Below, one piece after another: positions 25,710 to 34,362 of a stretch of DNA of 64,000 nucleotides (position 1 is the first letter of the stretch; each line of letters begins with the position of its first letter). Position numbers and translations under genes: made by a program. Origin of the DNA: Paenibacillus chondroitinus NBRC 15376. Lineage in GTDB: Bacteria > Bacillota > Bacilli > Paenibacillales > NBRC-103111. The stretch lies in the NCBI RefSeq assembly GCF_004000765.1, contig NZ_BILW01000027.1:28270-92269 (forward strand). The letters run 5' to 3'. The notes under the pieces were generated by a model. The model was not told where the DNA came from. It saw nothing but the letters and a program-made list of their open reading frames with translations, and ran no database searches.

Positions 25710-26921
25710 ATGACAATGATTGATCAAGAACAATTGAACCGTTGGCGGTTGGTTCTAGGCGCAGCTTCCGAAGAAAAGCTGCAGTCTTTCGGTACAGGCG
25801 GAGTTCATCTTGACGAGGAGTCGAGGCTGATGGATGAGGCTCTGGCTGCGATCTATGACGACACTTCAGCCGGCAGTGCAGAGTCCGGTGTAGATACTGG
25901 CGGCTCTCGCAAAGCAGGACTGGGGGCATCCGCTCCTAAGCTCGCCAAATGGCTAGGCGATATTCGCACTTTTTTTCCACCGGATGTCGTATCCGTCATT
26001 CAAGCGGACGCCATCGAGCGCAAAGGATTGCATCAACTGCTTTATGAGCCGGAACTTCTGTCACAAGTCAAGCCGGATATTCAGATGGTTGCCACGTTAA
26101 TGGCGCTAAAAGGTAAAATTCCGGAGAGGACCAAAGAAACGGCAAGGCAGCTGGTCAAAGCCGTTGTTGATGAAATCGTAAAACGGCTTTCCCAGGATTT
26201 GCGCCGTGCAGTTACAGGCGCGCTAAACCGCAGGCAGCATTCGCCCCTGCCATCTGCTACAGGGTTGGACTGGAACACAACCATTCGCAAAAATCTCAAA
26301 CATTACGACAAGGAACGCGGACTTCTGCTGCCGGAAAAGGTTTATTTCTTTGATCGTGCTCGCCGAAGCAAGGAGTGGACGGTCATCCTGGACATTGACC
26401 AAAGCGGTTCGATGGCAGGATCTGTCATCTATGCCTCAATTATTGGTTCGATTTTCGCCAGTATGCCAGCACTGGATACACGTGTGGTTGCTTTCGACAC
26501 CGAGGTCGTTGATTTGAGCGAGCAGTGTGCAGAGGATCCCGTCGATATGCTATTTGGGATTCAGCTAGGCGGAGGGACTGACATTAACAAGTCGATCTCC
26601 TACTGTTCCTCTTTTATCACGGAACCCAAAAAAACATTGTTTATCTTGGTCTCGGATCTCTATGAAGGTGGCAATCGTACGGAAATGCTGCAAAGGCTTA
26701 TCGACATGCATCAAACCGGCGTGAAAACCATATGCTTGCTCGCTTTATCCGATGAGGGAGTACCTTCCTATGACGAAGCTGTTGCCAAAAAGCTGTCCCA
26801 ATACGGCATTCCTTGCTTTGGTTGTTCACCGGATAAGCTGCCCGAGTTGATTGAAGGGGCTCTGAAAGGGCACGATCTTTCAATGCTTGCGGAGAAAGTG
26901 AAGCAAGGACAGGGGAAATAG
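25710..26921 (+). CDS. VWA-domain protein (YehP-like)
   Basis: A 403-aa protein with a C-terminal von Willebrand A domain from about residue 222. The metal-ion-dependent adhesion site is intact: D230-x-S232-x-S234 (DQSGS), T290 (GGGTD) and D316 (SDLYEGG). The N-terminal 210 residues are helical and typical of MoxR-partner VWA proteins. It starts 4 nt after the DUF5682 stop. The Mg-bound VWA domain probably docks with the MoxR ring or the effector (known principle for RavA-ViaA and CbbQ-CbbO). Last gene of the five-gene operon. Confidence 0.87.
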   Translation: MTMIDQEQLNRWRLVLGAASEEKLQSFGTGGVHLDEESRLMDEALAAIYDDTSAGSAESGVDTGGSRKAGLGASAPKLAKWLGDIRTFFPPDVVSVIQADAIERKGLHQLLYEPELLSQVKPDIQMVATLMALKGKIPERTKETARQLVKAVVDEIVKRLSQDLRRAVTGALNRRQHSPLPSATGLDWNTTIRKNLKHYDKERGLLLPEKVYFFDRARRSKEWTVILDIDQSGSMAGSVIYASIIGSIFASMPALDTRVVAFDTEVVDLSEQCAEDPVDMLFGIQLGGGTDINKSISYCSSFITEPKKTLFILVSDLYEGGNRTEMLQRLIDMHQTGVKTICLLALSDEGVPSYDEAVAKKLSQYGIPCFGCSPDKLPELIEGALKGHDLSMLAEKVKQGQGK

Positions 26922-26936
26922 GGAGCTGGACGAAGT

Positions 26937-26966
26937 GCGGCGGCTAGTCGCTCCCGACCGCCGCCG
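26937..26966 (+). terminator. GC-rich hairpin after the VWA gene
   Basis: GCGGCGG pairs with CCGCCGC across a short loop. There is no T-tract, so it is more likely an mRNA end stabiliser or a Rho-type site than a classic intrinsic terminator. Confidence 0.4.
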
Positions 26967-27009
26967 CCGAATCTATGAATGAATTCAGCCATTTTTGTCA
27001 TTTTCATAG

Positions 27010-27015
27010 TATAAT
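27010..27015 (+). promoter_or_regulatory. -10 box of the yhaM-like gene
   Basis: A perfect TATAAT, 30 nt before ATG 27045. No consensus -35 at 16-18 bp was found, so activity is uncertain. Confidence 0.45.
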
Positions 27016-27044
27016 AGTTCCTAATGACATGTGGAGGAACTAAA

Positions 27045-28001
27045 ATGACATTAATTAAACAGCTTCAGGCACCAGAAGAATTTGTTGGATTTTATCTCAT
27101 TAAAGAATTGGAAATTAAGCAAACGAATACGACGCCTGCGAAGGATTTCATGGATATTGTGCTGTGTGATGCCAGCGGGCAGATTTCGGCGAAAATGTGG
27201 GACGTCAGCGCTGCAGATAAGGAAACCTTTTTCCCAATGACATTGGTGAAGGTTCAAGGGCTGGTTCAAACCTATCGCGATAGATTGCAAGTGAAAATTG
27301 GTAGAATACGCAAGGTATTGCCGGAAGATGGCGTACAAATGACTGATTTCATTCGGTCGGCTCCTATCAGTCCAGTCGATCTTATTCATACCATAAATGG
27401 TGTTCTGGAAAGCATTGAGAATCCCAACATCAAATCGATCGTTTCTTTCTGTGTGGCGAAGGTTGGGGAGAAGCTTAATCACTATCCTGCTGCCAAAACA
27501 CATCATCATGCCTATTTCGCCGGGCTAGCCTATCACATTGTGCGGATGCTGGAAATTGGCGAATTCATCTGCAAGCAGCGCCCGTTTCTTAATCCGGATT
27601 TGATCAAAGCGGGCATCATTTTGCATGATATTGCGAAACCGGAGGAGATGATTGCGCAGCTGGGCATCGTGACGGAGTACAGCGTGCAAGGTAAGCTGCT
27701 CGGTCATATTTCGATGGCGTCGAATTGGATTACGGAGGCGGCTTTGCATCATGCGCTAGATTTGCAATCCGATGTCGTGATCGGTCTGCAGCATATCGTG
27801 TTGTCGCATCATAATTTGCCGGAATGGGGAAGCCCGGTGCTGCCGCAAATTCCTGAGGCTGTTGCTTTGCACTATATCGATTCGATGGATGCGAAGCTGC
27901 AGATGGTCGAGGATACGCTGCAAGTGACTCCGGAGACGGACGCATGGACGCCTATGATTCGCGGACTAGAGAATAAGGCGATGTATCGTTTGAATTTATA
28001 A
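27045..28001 (+). CDS. yhaM: 3'-5' exoribonuclease YhaM family
   Basis: A 318-aa protein with an N-terminal OB-fold (about 15-90, nucleic acid binding) and a C-terminal HD domain (H153/H154 region, H164, H194-D195, later HH pairs). This is the B. subtilis YhaM architecture: a Mn/Co-dependent 3'-5' exoribonuclease that also degrades ssDNA. Start ATG 27045 follows GGAGGA. It has its own promoter and terminator, so may be unrelated to the upstream systems. Still, a nuclease that trims RNA 3' ends beside an RNA-repair island is suggestive. Confidence 0.9.
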   Translation: MTLIKQLQAPEEFVGFYLIKELEIKQTNTTPAKDFMDIVLCDASGQISAKMWDVSAADKETFFPMTLVKVQGLVQTYRDRLQVKIGRIRKVLPEDGVQMTDFIRSAPISPVDLIHTINGVLESIENPNIKSIVSFCVAKVGEKLNHYPAAKTHHHAYFAGLAYHIVRMLEIGEFICKQRPFLNPDLIKAGIILHDIAKPEEMIAQLGIVTEYSVQGKLLGHISMASNWITEAALHHALDLQSDVVIGLQHIVLSHHNLPEWGSPVLPQIPEAVALHYIDSMDAKLQMVEDTLQVTPETDAWTPMIRGLENKAMYRLNL

Positions 28002-28043
28002 AAAAACCGTTAGGGCATTCATCATGCTCTGACGGTTTTTTTT
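28002..28043 (+). terminator. Intrinsic terminator after yhaM
   Basis: AACCGTTAGGGCAT / ATGCTCTGACGGTT stem preceded by A-run and followed by eight T; works in principle in both directions. Confidence 0.88.
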
Positions 28044-28079
28044 TGAAAGTTAAGAATGAATCTACTCAAATAACTATTT

Positions 28080-28445
28080 TTCGTTGTAAAGACGGCTGTG
28101 CGGCAGAGTTGATGGGCTACGCTGCATTACATACAACGTAATGGTGTAGTCAGACCGCGAATGCGGTCTTTCGTTGCACATCGTACAACCATTTGTTGTA
28201 AAAGGTGAATTGTAACCGGTTTAAATGCAACAATTGTTGTATGATGTACAATATAGAGGCGAAGTGAGGCCCCTTTACGGCCAAATGCTTGCGCAAAATA
28301 CAACATAGCCGCACTGTCGCTGCGATCGCTCCAGCTGTTCCTCCTGGAGGGGAACTACAGGGCTCTATTTCATCGAAATAGGCTCCTCTTCACGTGGAGG
28401 AGAACTGACGTCCTCTATTTGTCTGTTTTCTTGAAGAAATCGGGG
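28080..28445. repeat. Gene-free region with TTGTA/TACAA motifs and a GGAACTACAGG repeat
   Basis: The 483-bp gap between yhaM and the Lrp gene holds no convincing ORF. From 28080 to 28320 it is rich in GTTGTA and TACAAC words on both strands, including the palindrome CAACAATTGTTG near 28228-28240 followed by TATGATGTACAA. From 28347 to about 28440 lies a second copy of the GAGGGGAACTACAGG-CTATTT-CGAAATA repeat found at 18711. Function unknown; probably old dispersed intergenic elements. Confidence 0.55.
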
Positions 28446-28483
28446 TTAGGCGGACGACGAAGTCGTTTATCCTTGCTTGCTAA

Positions 28484-28942
28484 TCAAAGCTCCAGCCCAG
28501 TCCCCTGCTTAAAACGTTTGATCACCACTTGCGTATTCACGCGAACGACCCCAACCCGTTTATAGATGTTCTGATACAAAAATGCCTCTAACGCGGCGTC
28601 ATCTTTCAGCAGAGCATGCATATGCAGCGAACTGCTTCCTGTCATTTGATAAATCGAGATGACATTGGGATCCGCCGATAGTTGATTGCCCACCTCTTCA
28701 GCAAAACGCGGTTCAACCTCCACTTCGAAAAAAGCACTGACGACCTTGCCTAGCTTTGTTGCATTCAATCGAATGGTGAAGTTCTCGATGACCTCATTGT
28801 CGATTAGGTTTTCGACACGTTTTTGAATAGCTACACGCGACAGATTAAGGATTTCGCCAATTTTGGCGTAGGAAAGGCGGCCATTCTCATGCAGCAGCCT
28901 GATAATTTCTTGATCCACATGATCGAGATGTGGGAGATCCAT
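28484..28942 (-). CDS. Lrp/AsnC-family transcriptional regulator
   Basis: A 152-aa regulator: N-terminal helix-turn-helix (about 20-45, AKIGEILNLSRVAIQKRVENL) and C-terminal RAM/ligand domain with the typical V-x-x-F-x-x-T fold. Lrp/AsnC proteins sense amino acids or small N-containing metabolites. It is transcribed away from the ten-gene catabolic operon across a 276-bp control region, the classic layout of a local regulator. Its regulon is therefore probably that operon plus itself (inference). Ribosome-binding site AAGGAG. Confidence 0.9.
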   Translation of the reverse strand: MDLPHLDHVDQEIIRLLHENGRLSYAKIGEILNLSRVAIQKRVENLIDNEVIENFTIRLNATKLGKVVSAFFEVEVEPRFAEEVGNQLSADPNVISIYQMTGSSSLHMHALLKDDAALEAFLYQNIYKRVGVVRVNTQVVIKRFKQGTGLEL

Positions 28943-29108
28943 TATGACACAACTCCTTACACAGAAAAATATATACAGATGATTATAAAAAACATATTTT
29001 CACGAAAAAACAGCACCGATACCTTCGAAAATCAAAAAATGTTAATCAGTTTGACAATAATCTAATAAAAAACGTTACAAACTGTTTGGTTTTCATTTAC
29101 AAGTGACG

Positions 29109-29137
29109 TTGACGGAAAAGATTGCCGCTCCTATAAT
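29109..29137 (+). promoter_or_regulatory. Sigma-A promoter of the N-heterocycle operon
   Basis: TTGACG at 29109-29114, 17-bp spacer, TATAAT at 29132-29137. The A/T-rich surrounding region (28960-29200) is where the divergently encoded Lrp-type regulator would bind. Confidence 0.72.
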
Positions 29138-29218
29138 CATGTTAATAAACATAACACATAAACATAAAGTTTTAAATGGTGTTATAAAAGTTAACGTTTG
29201 AAGGGTGGCGGCAATCGA

Positions 29219-30604
29219 ATGTCCAAAAAGCTGATCTACAACGGTACGATTATGACCATGAATGCCACCAATCAGATATTCAAACCAGGTTACGTCTATC
29301 TGGAGCACGATGTCATCGTGGAAGTGGGAGCATGGAGCGAAGATGGAAGAATGGATGACCTTAAGGCAGAAGCGGCATATGTCTACGATGCAAAAGGGAA
29401 AGTTGTGATACCTGGCATCATCAACGGGCATACGCATTTGTTTCAGACGTTCATGCGAGGCGTTTCCGATCACTCCCCGCTTGCGCAGTGGCTGAAGGAG
29501 ATCATTTGGCCGATGAGCTTGGCGATGGAGCCCGAAGATTTCTATTTAGCTGCATTGATCGGATGCATTGAAAATCTGAAATCGGGCGCCACTTACATCA
29601 TGGATCACCATTATATCCATACCTACCCGGAGAATGACGCGAGTGTGCTGCGGGCCATGATCGATTCCGGCATTCGCGGGCATTTGGCCCGAGGTGGATC
29701 TGACTTGGCCGGGGAAGTCCGATTGCGGGAGACCGAGGAACAGATCTTTGGCGCCACGGACCGCTTGCTTGATGAATGGGAAGGAGCAGCTTCAGGACGA
29801 ATCCGCATCGCGCTTGGTCCGCTCAATTTATATGGCTGTTCGCGTGGTTATCTGGAGCGGGCGGCGGTTTTCAGCCGGGATCGCCATCTCATTTCACATG
29901 TGCACGTGGCGGAAACGAGCGAGCAAATCGATACGACGATGGCACGTTATGGGCTGCGCAACTTGGAGCTCCTGAATGAAGTTGGGCTTCTGGGCGAGCA
30001 AACGCAGGTTGTGCATGGGGTTTGGCTGGATGACGGCGAGCTGGCCATGATTCGCGACCAAGGGGCATCGGTTATCCACTGCCCTGTCTCCAACATGTAT
30101 TTAGCATCCGGCGTTGCCCGAGTGCCTGAGATGCTGAGCATGGGCATAAATGTTGCATTGGGGACGGACGGTCCCGGCAGCAATAACTGCCAAGACAATT
30201 TAGAAGTTCTAAAGTTCACAGCCTGCTTGCACAAGGTGAATGAGCTGGATGCAACTTTACTGCCTCCGATGGATGTGCTGCGCATGGCGACGGTGAATGG
30301 CGCGAAGGCGGTTGGAAGGAGCGATGAGTTGGGCAGTCTGGAGCCTGGCAAAAAGGCAGATCTGGTTGCGGTAGATATGATGAAGGCACATATCAGCCCT
30401 GTCCATCGTGCCTCTTCCGCCTTGGTGTACAATGCGAACGGCAATGACGTGGATCTTGTCATCGTCGGCGGCAACGTCGTTGTCGACAAAGGCGTATGCA
30501 CCTGGGTGGATGAGCAGGAGATTTTACAGAGAGCACAAGCAAGGGTCAACGTCCTGCGTGCCAAATTAGCTGGAAAATATCCTATTTTCGCAGACAACGA
30601 GTAG
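29219..30604 (+). CDS. Amidohydrolase/deaminase of the ATZ/TRZ (SAH deaminase-like) group
   Basis: A 461-aa metal-dependent amidohydrolase. Metal ligands: GHTH (HxH after beta-1), ISHVHVAE (His), TQVVHGV (His) and LGTDGPGSNN (Asp). The group removes amino or halide groups from purines, triazines, pterins and S-adenosylhomocysteine (8-oxoguanine deaminase, AtzB, TrzA). Start ATG 29219 (not the TTG at 29198). First gene behind the promoter at 29109; 61 nt before the Rieske oxygenase gene. A ring deamination step in the operon's pathway is likely; the true substrate is unknown. Confidence 0.85.
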   Translation: MSKKLIYNGTIMTMNATNQIFKPGYVYLEHDVIVEVGAWSEDGRMDDLKAEAAYVYDAKGKVVIPGIINGHTHLFQTFMRGVSDHSPLAQWLKEIIWPMSLAMEPEDFYLAALIGCIENLKSGATYIMDHHYIHTYPENDASVLRAMIDSGIRGHLARGGSDLAGEVRLRETEEQIFGATDRLLDEWEGAASGRIRIALGPLNLYGCSRGYLERAAVFSRDRHLISHVHVAETSEQIDTTMARYGLRNLELLNEVGLLGEQTQVVHGVWLDDGELAMIRDQGASVIHCPVSNMYLASGVARVPEMLSMGINVALGTDGPGSNNCQDNLEVLKFTACLHKVNELDATLLPPMDVLRMATVNGAKAVGRSDELGSLEPGKKADLVAVDMMKAHISPVHRASSALVYNANGNDVDLVIVGGNVVVDKGVCTWVDEQEILQRAQARVNVLRAKLAGKYPIFADNE

Positions 30605-30665
30605 TTTTTCACATTTTTTCAGAGGCTCAAATGATGTTCATAAATTCCGTAGGAGGATGATAGTT

Positions 30666-31661
30666 ATGGCCTTACAACGTCTACATGATCCCGTTCTGGA
30701 AAATGATTGGCATGCGGTGTACCTCGCGTCAGAACTGAAGGAGCAGCCTGTTGGTGTCATTATTTTAGGCGAAAGAGTCGCGCTTTACCGTTCCAGCAAG
30801 GGGGTTCATGCCATGCAGGACCTATGCGTTCATCGTGGAGCGATGCTTTCCAAAGGTTGGGTGCAAAACGATGCTTTAGTCTGCCCATACCACGGTTGGC
30901 AATATGATTCCTCTGGCCAATGTGTGTGTATTCCCGCACAGCCCAAGGGGGAGAAAATCCCGCCAAGAGCCAAAGCCCAGCTTTTCCATTGTGAAGAAAA
31001 ATACGGCTTTATTTGGGTATGTATCGGTGAGCCGACAGCACCGCTGCCTCATTTCGACGAGTTTGCCAATCCGGAATTTCGTCCACTGCCATGCGGCCCA
31101 TATAAGGTGGCGGCGGCGGGTACGAGAGTGATTGAAAACTTTACGGATTTCGCCCATCTGATGTTCGTCCACCAGAATTTGCTGGGACACCCGGACTATG
31201 CGGAGCTGCCTGACTTCGAGGTCATCAAAGAAAAAGAACGGATTTATATTGAACATATTCCGATTTTTCAGCCTGTAGCCCATTCCGGTTCAGATAAAAG
31301 TGAAGGAACGACTTACGTGTATAGGAAGGAAGTATACCGGCCACTATCGGCACGACTAAGCAAAGCGGATCCGAGCAACGGCCAAACCCTGTGGATTATG
31401 CTGACGGTCCTCCCTGTGGCCGCAGAAGAATGTATTGTTCACATGATGGTGTCACGTAATTATGCTTTTGATGTGGATGATGCGAATTTCATCCGTTTTC
31501 AGGATATTGTCTTTGATCAAGATGCCAAGGTGATTGAGACGCAGAAACCGGAGCTGCTCCCGCTTGATCTGCAAGTGGAGCTTAATCACAAGGTAGACAG
31601 GTTTTCTATCGCTTATCGCCGTTGGTTACGGGAACTGGGAGTTAAGGTTGGCGTCGTATGA
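30666..31661 (+). CDS. Rieske non-heme iron oxygenase, alpha-type
   Basis: A 331-aa oxygenase of the vanillate demethylase/phthalate-oxygenase-like type. Rieske [2Fe-2S] ligands are C54-x-H56 and C73-x2-H76 (CVHRG and CPYHGW). The mononuclear iron site is N158, D161, H164, H169 within ENFTDFAHLMFVH. Such enzymes hydroxylate or O-/N-demethylate ring compounds and need an electron-donor reductase, which is not obvious here; the flavodoxin-like protein at 34359 is a candidate. Start at ATG 30666 after GTAGGAGG. The size suits the one-component monooxygenase subgroup. Confidence 0.87.
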   Translation: MALQRLHDPVLENDWHAVYLASELKEQPVGVIILGERVALYRSSKGVHAMQDLCVHRGAMLSKGWVQNDALVCPYHGWQYDSSGQCVCIPAQPKGEKIPPRAKAQLFHCEEKYGFIWVCIGEPTAPLPHFDEFANPEFRPLPCGPYKVAAAGTRVIENFTDFAHLMFVHQNLLGHPDYAELPDFEVIKEKERIYIEHIPIFQPVAHSGSDKSEGTTYVYRKEVYRPLSARLSKADPSNGQTLWIMLTVLPVAAEECIVHMMVSRNYAFDVDDANFIRFQDIVFDQDAKVIETQKPELLPLDLQVELNHKVDRFSIAYRRWLRELGVKVGVV

Positions 31662-31698
31662 ATTTACTTAATGTTCGTTTTTAAGTGTAAATAACAGC

Positions 31699-31729
31699 TT
31701 GTCATTCACTCTATTCTTGAAAATATAAT
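31699..31729 (+). promoter_or_regulatory. Possible internal promoter before the binding-protein gene
   Basis: TTGTCA at 31699-31704 and TATAAT at 31724-31729, spacer 19 bp (long). The 204-bp gap is the largest inside the operon, so a second promoter for transporter and later genes is plausible. Confidence 0.4.
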
Positions 31730-31865
31730 AAAAAGGCGTACTTTTATTGTAATTAAACACAAAACGTTAGCATCTTCGTTGACGTGCATAGACGATCAAT
31801 TCTATATTTGACTAAAGGTCGATAAGTACTTTGTAGAGATAACCAAATATGGAGGGGATGTTCAA

Positions 31866-32960
31866 ATGAAACGATTCAATGATACGAATCCGCTAGTCGC
31901 CAAACGCCCGGTACTCTTGTCAGTCAGCTTTATTGCGATCTCAAGTATGCTTGCCGCCTGCGGTAGTGGAAGCACCTCAGTTTCATCATCGCCAAGCGCA
32001 CCACCTTCCACAGCACCGGCGGCCTCCACGGCTCCTGCTGCATCAACGGCTGCTGCGACGGCGCCTAAAGCTATCGTTCCAGCGACGGTTGTTTTGAACT
32101 GGTTCGCTGAGCCGGAGCATGGCGGTAACTTTGCGGCGGTAGCCAAAGGTTACTACAAAGATGCAGGCTTGGATATGACGCTGATGCCAGGCGGACCTCA
32201 GGTATCGTCTACACAGATTGTCGCCTCAGGCAAAGCGCAATTCGGGATGGCTAACGGCGACGATATTTTGGTGGCCAGACAAGAGGGGATTCCAATTGTA
32301 GCGATCGCAACCTCGTTGCAAAAGAGCCCGCAAGCTTTGTTTTACCATAAAGATTCAGGCGTGAAAGATTTTGCTGATCTCAATGGTCACAAAGTGTATG
32401 TGGCTTCCACGGCGAGCTTCTGGCAGTTCATTAAGAAGAAATACAAATTAGACTCGGCCCAAGAAATGAAATACACAGGTCAATTAGTCAATTTTGTCAA
32501 TGATAAAACATCGCTCACACAAGGATACGTGACTAGCGAGCCTTTCACCCTAGATCAGCAAAAAGTGGAATATGGCACGCTGCTGAATGCCGATTCCGGA
32601 TACAACATTTATGGCGGAGTTTACTTCACAACGGAGAAAATGATTGCCGAACATCCAGATCAAGTGAAAGCTTTCGTAGAAGCGACAGTCAAAGGATGGG
32701 ATTATTACAAAGATCATTCTGAAGAGATTAACCCGAGCATTCAACAAAAGAACCCCGATATGGGCCTAGATATGATGAAGTTTAGCGCTGCAAAAGAAAT
32801 GGATTTCGTGTTTGGCGGCGATGCTGCAACCAAAGGGACCGGCGTTATGACCAAGGAACGCTGGGAGGAAGTTCAGAAGCAATTAGTGGATGTTGGTGTG
32901 TTAAAAACAGCTGAAAGTATTGATAAGGTGTTCACAACGCAATTTTTACCTAAAAAATAA
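31866..32960 (+). CDS. NMT1/THI5-like substrate-binding lipoprotein
   Basis: A 364-aa ABC-transporter binding protein. A hydrophobic signal segment ends in the lipobox LAAC (residues ~29-32), then an S/A/P/T-rich linker and the THI5-type fold beginning VLNWFAEPEHGGNFAAVAKGYYKDAGLD. The family carries thiamine-pyrimidine precursors, pyrimidines, sulfonates and similar small ring or polar compounds. With the ATPase at 36035 and permease at 38214 it makes a full importer, although the genes are spread through the operon. Ribosome-binding site GGAGGGGA. Confidence 0.88.
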   Translation: MKRFNDTNPLVAKRPVLLSVSFIAISSMLAACGSGSTSVSSSPSAPPSTAPAASTAPAASTAAATAPKAIVPATVVLNWFAEPEHGGNFAAVAKGYYKDAGLDMTLMPGGPQVSSTQIVASGKAQFGMANGDDILVARQEGIPIVAIATSLQKSPQALFYHKDSGVKDFADLNGHKVYVASTASFWQFIKKKYKLDSAQEMKYTGQLVNFVNDKTSLTQGYVTSEPFTLDQQKVEYGTLLNADSGYNIYGGVYFTTEKMIAEHPDQVKAFVEATVKGWDYYKDHSEEINPSIQQKNPDMGLDMMKFSAAKEMDFVFGGDAATKGTGVMTKERWEEVQKQLVDVGVLKTAESIDKVFTTQFLPKK

Positions 32961-32982
32961 TAAAAGTTCAGGAGGTGGCGGC

Positions 32983-34362
32983 ATGGCTTCTGTTACGAAT
33001 TTGGATTTCATCAATGTTCGATTACCCATGGAAGATGAGGGGCATTTGTTTCGCCTATCGATTCGTGATGGAGTTTGGACGCAGATTCTCAAGCATGAAG
33101 GAGATGCCGCCCCGCCTGGCGCTGTTTCTTTGGAAACGTGGAATCCGACGCAGGCTTTTCTGGACCCCAACAGGCCAATCATAGATTTGGAAGGTAAAAT
33201 CATGCTGCCGGGCTTTGTGGATGCACACATGCATCTGGACAAAGCTTTCTCCTTAACTTCGGTTGAGAATCGAAGCGGGACATTAGAAGAAGCTGTGCAG
33301 AATTATTCGCAAGCATCGCCTTTTTTTAGCAAGCAGGAAATTAAATCTAGAATGATTCGTTCGGCTATGCAAGCTTTGTCGTTTGGTACGACACGGATTC
33401 GGACGCATCTGGATTTTAATCTGCGAGTTTCCAGGGAAGTTGCCTTACGTACGATTGAAGCTGCGCTGGAAGCAAAAGAAGCACTGGCCCCTTACCTAAC
33501 GTTGCAGCTGTTTCCAATGTGTCCTTACAACTTTATGTCAATGGACGTAGACGCCATCGAGGAAGCATTAAGGATGGGTGTTGACGGAATTGGGGGAGCC
33601 CCTCATTTATCCATGACCCCGAAAGAAGATATTGATTATGTATTCAAATTAGCGGAGAAATACGACGTGCCGATTGATCTGCATTGTGATGAAACCGACA
33701 ATCCGGCTATTCGCACGATTGAGCATATCGCCTATCGAACGAAGGCGGAAGGCTACGAAGGACGCGTGACAGTTGATCATTTATGCGCGCTGGCATCCAT
33801 GACCGATCAAGATGCGCATAACATCATCGCTCAAATGGCGGATGCGGGACTCAAGGCCGTTTCGTTACCTGCGGTGAATCTGTATTTGCAAGGCAGACAT
33901 GACAGCTTTCCGATTCGGCGTGGGGTAACCAGACTGAAGGAAATATGGGAGGCAGGCATTCCTATTGCGGTAGCTTCCGATAATATTCACGATCCATTTC
34001 ATCCATTCGGGCGAGGTGATTTGCTGCAAATTGCTTTAATCAGCTCCTACGCCGCTCATATGGGAAGGCCGGACGATCTTCGTACGTTACTTCGCATGAT
34101 GACGGATGTTCCCGCTAAAGTGTTGGGACTTACCGATGATGCCATCAAGGCGGGCAATGAAGCGAACTTTGTCGTCATCGACGGCAGCACACCCGAAGAG
34201 ATCTTTACCATGCTGCCGGAACGGCGTTGGGTGTACAGCGGGGGAAGGTGGGTGCGCATGGCCGCAGCCAAAACCAAATGGCAGGACAACACGTTAGCCC
34301 GTTATTGGGATGAGGCTTCACGGGAAGTATCCTTCCATAAACATGAATTTGCGAAAGGGTGA
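32983..34362 (+). CDS. Cytosine deaminase-like amidohydrolase 1
   Basis: A 459-aa amidohydrolase of the CodA-like group: DAHMHLDKAF (HxH), RIRTHLDFN, DLHCDETDNP (His and acid), VDHLCALA (His) and VASDNIHDPFHPFG (Asp ligand). CodA-type enzymes deaminate cytosine, isoguanine, creatinine and other cyclic amidines. Start ATG 32983 behind AGGAGGTGG; the longer frame from 32920 would overlap the previous gene without a ribosome-binding site. The stop overlaps the next GTG (GTGA), so it is coupled to the flavodoxin-like gene. Confidence 0.83.
   Translation: MASVTNLDFINVRLPMEDEGHLFRLSIRDGVWTQILKHEGDAAPPGAVSLETWNPTQAFLDPNRPIIDLEGKIMLPGFVDAHMHLDKAFSLTSVENRSGTLEEAVQNYSQASPFFSKQEIKSRMIRSAMQALSFGTTRIRTHLDFNLRVSREVALRTIEAALEAKEALAPYLTLQLFPMCPYNFMSMDVDAIEEALRMGVDGIGGAPHLSMTPKEDIDYVFKLAEKYDVPIDLHCDETDNPAIRTIEHIAYRTKAEGYEGRVTVDHLCALASMTDQDAHNIIAQMADAGLKAVSLPAVNLYLQGRHDSFPIRRGVTRLKEIWEAGIPIAVASDNIHDPFHPFGRGDLLQIALISSYAAHMGRPDDLRTLLRMMTDVPAKVLGLTDDAIKAGNEANFVVIDGSTPEEIFTMLPERRWVYSGGRWVRMAAAKTKWQDNTLARYWDEASREVSFHKHEFAKG

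Noticed and set aside
29947..30612. 221-codon minus-strand frame
   Set aside because: Antisense to the amidohydrolase gene; low-complexity S/T-rich translation, no start signal.
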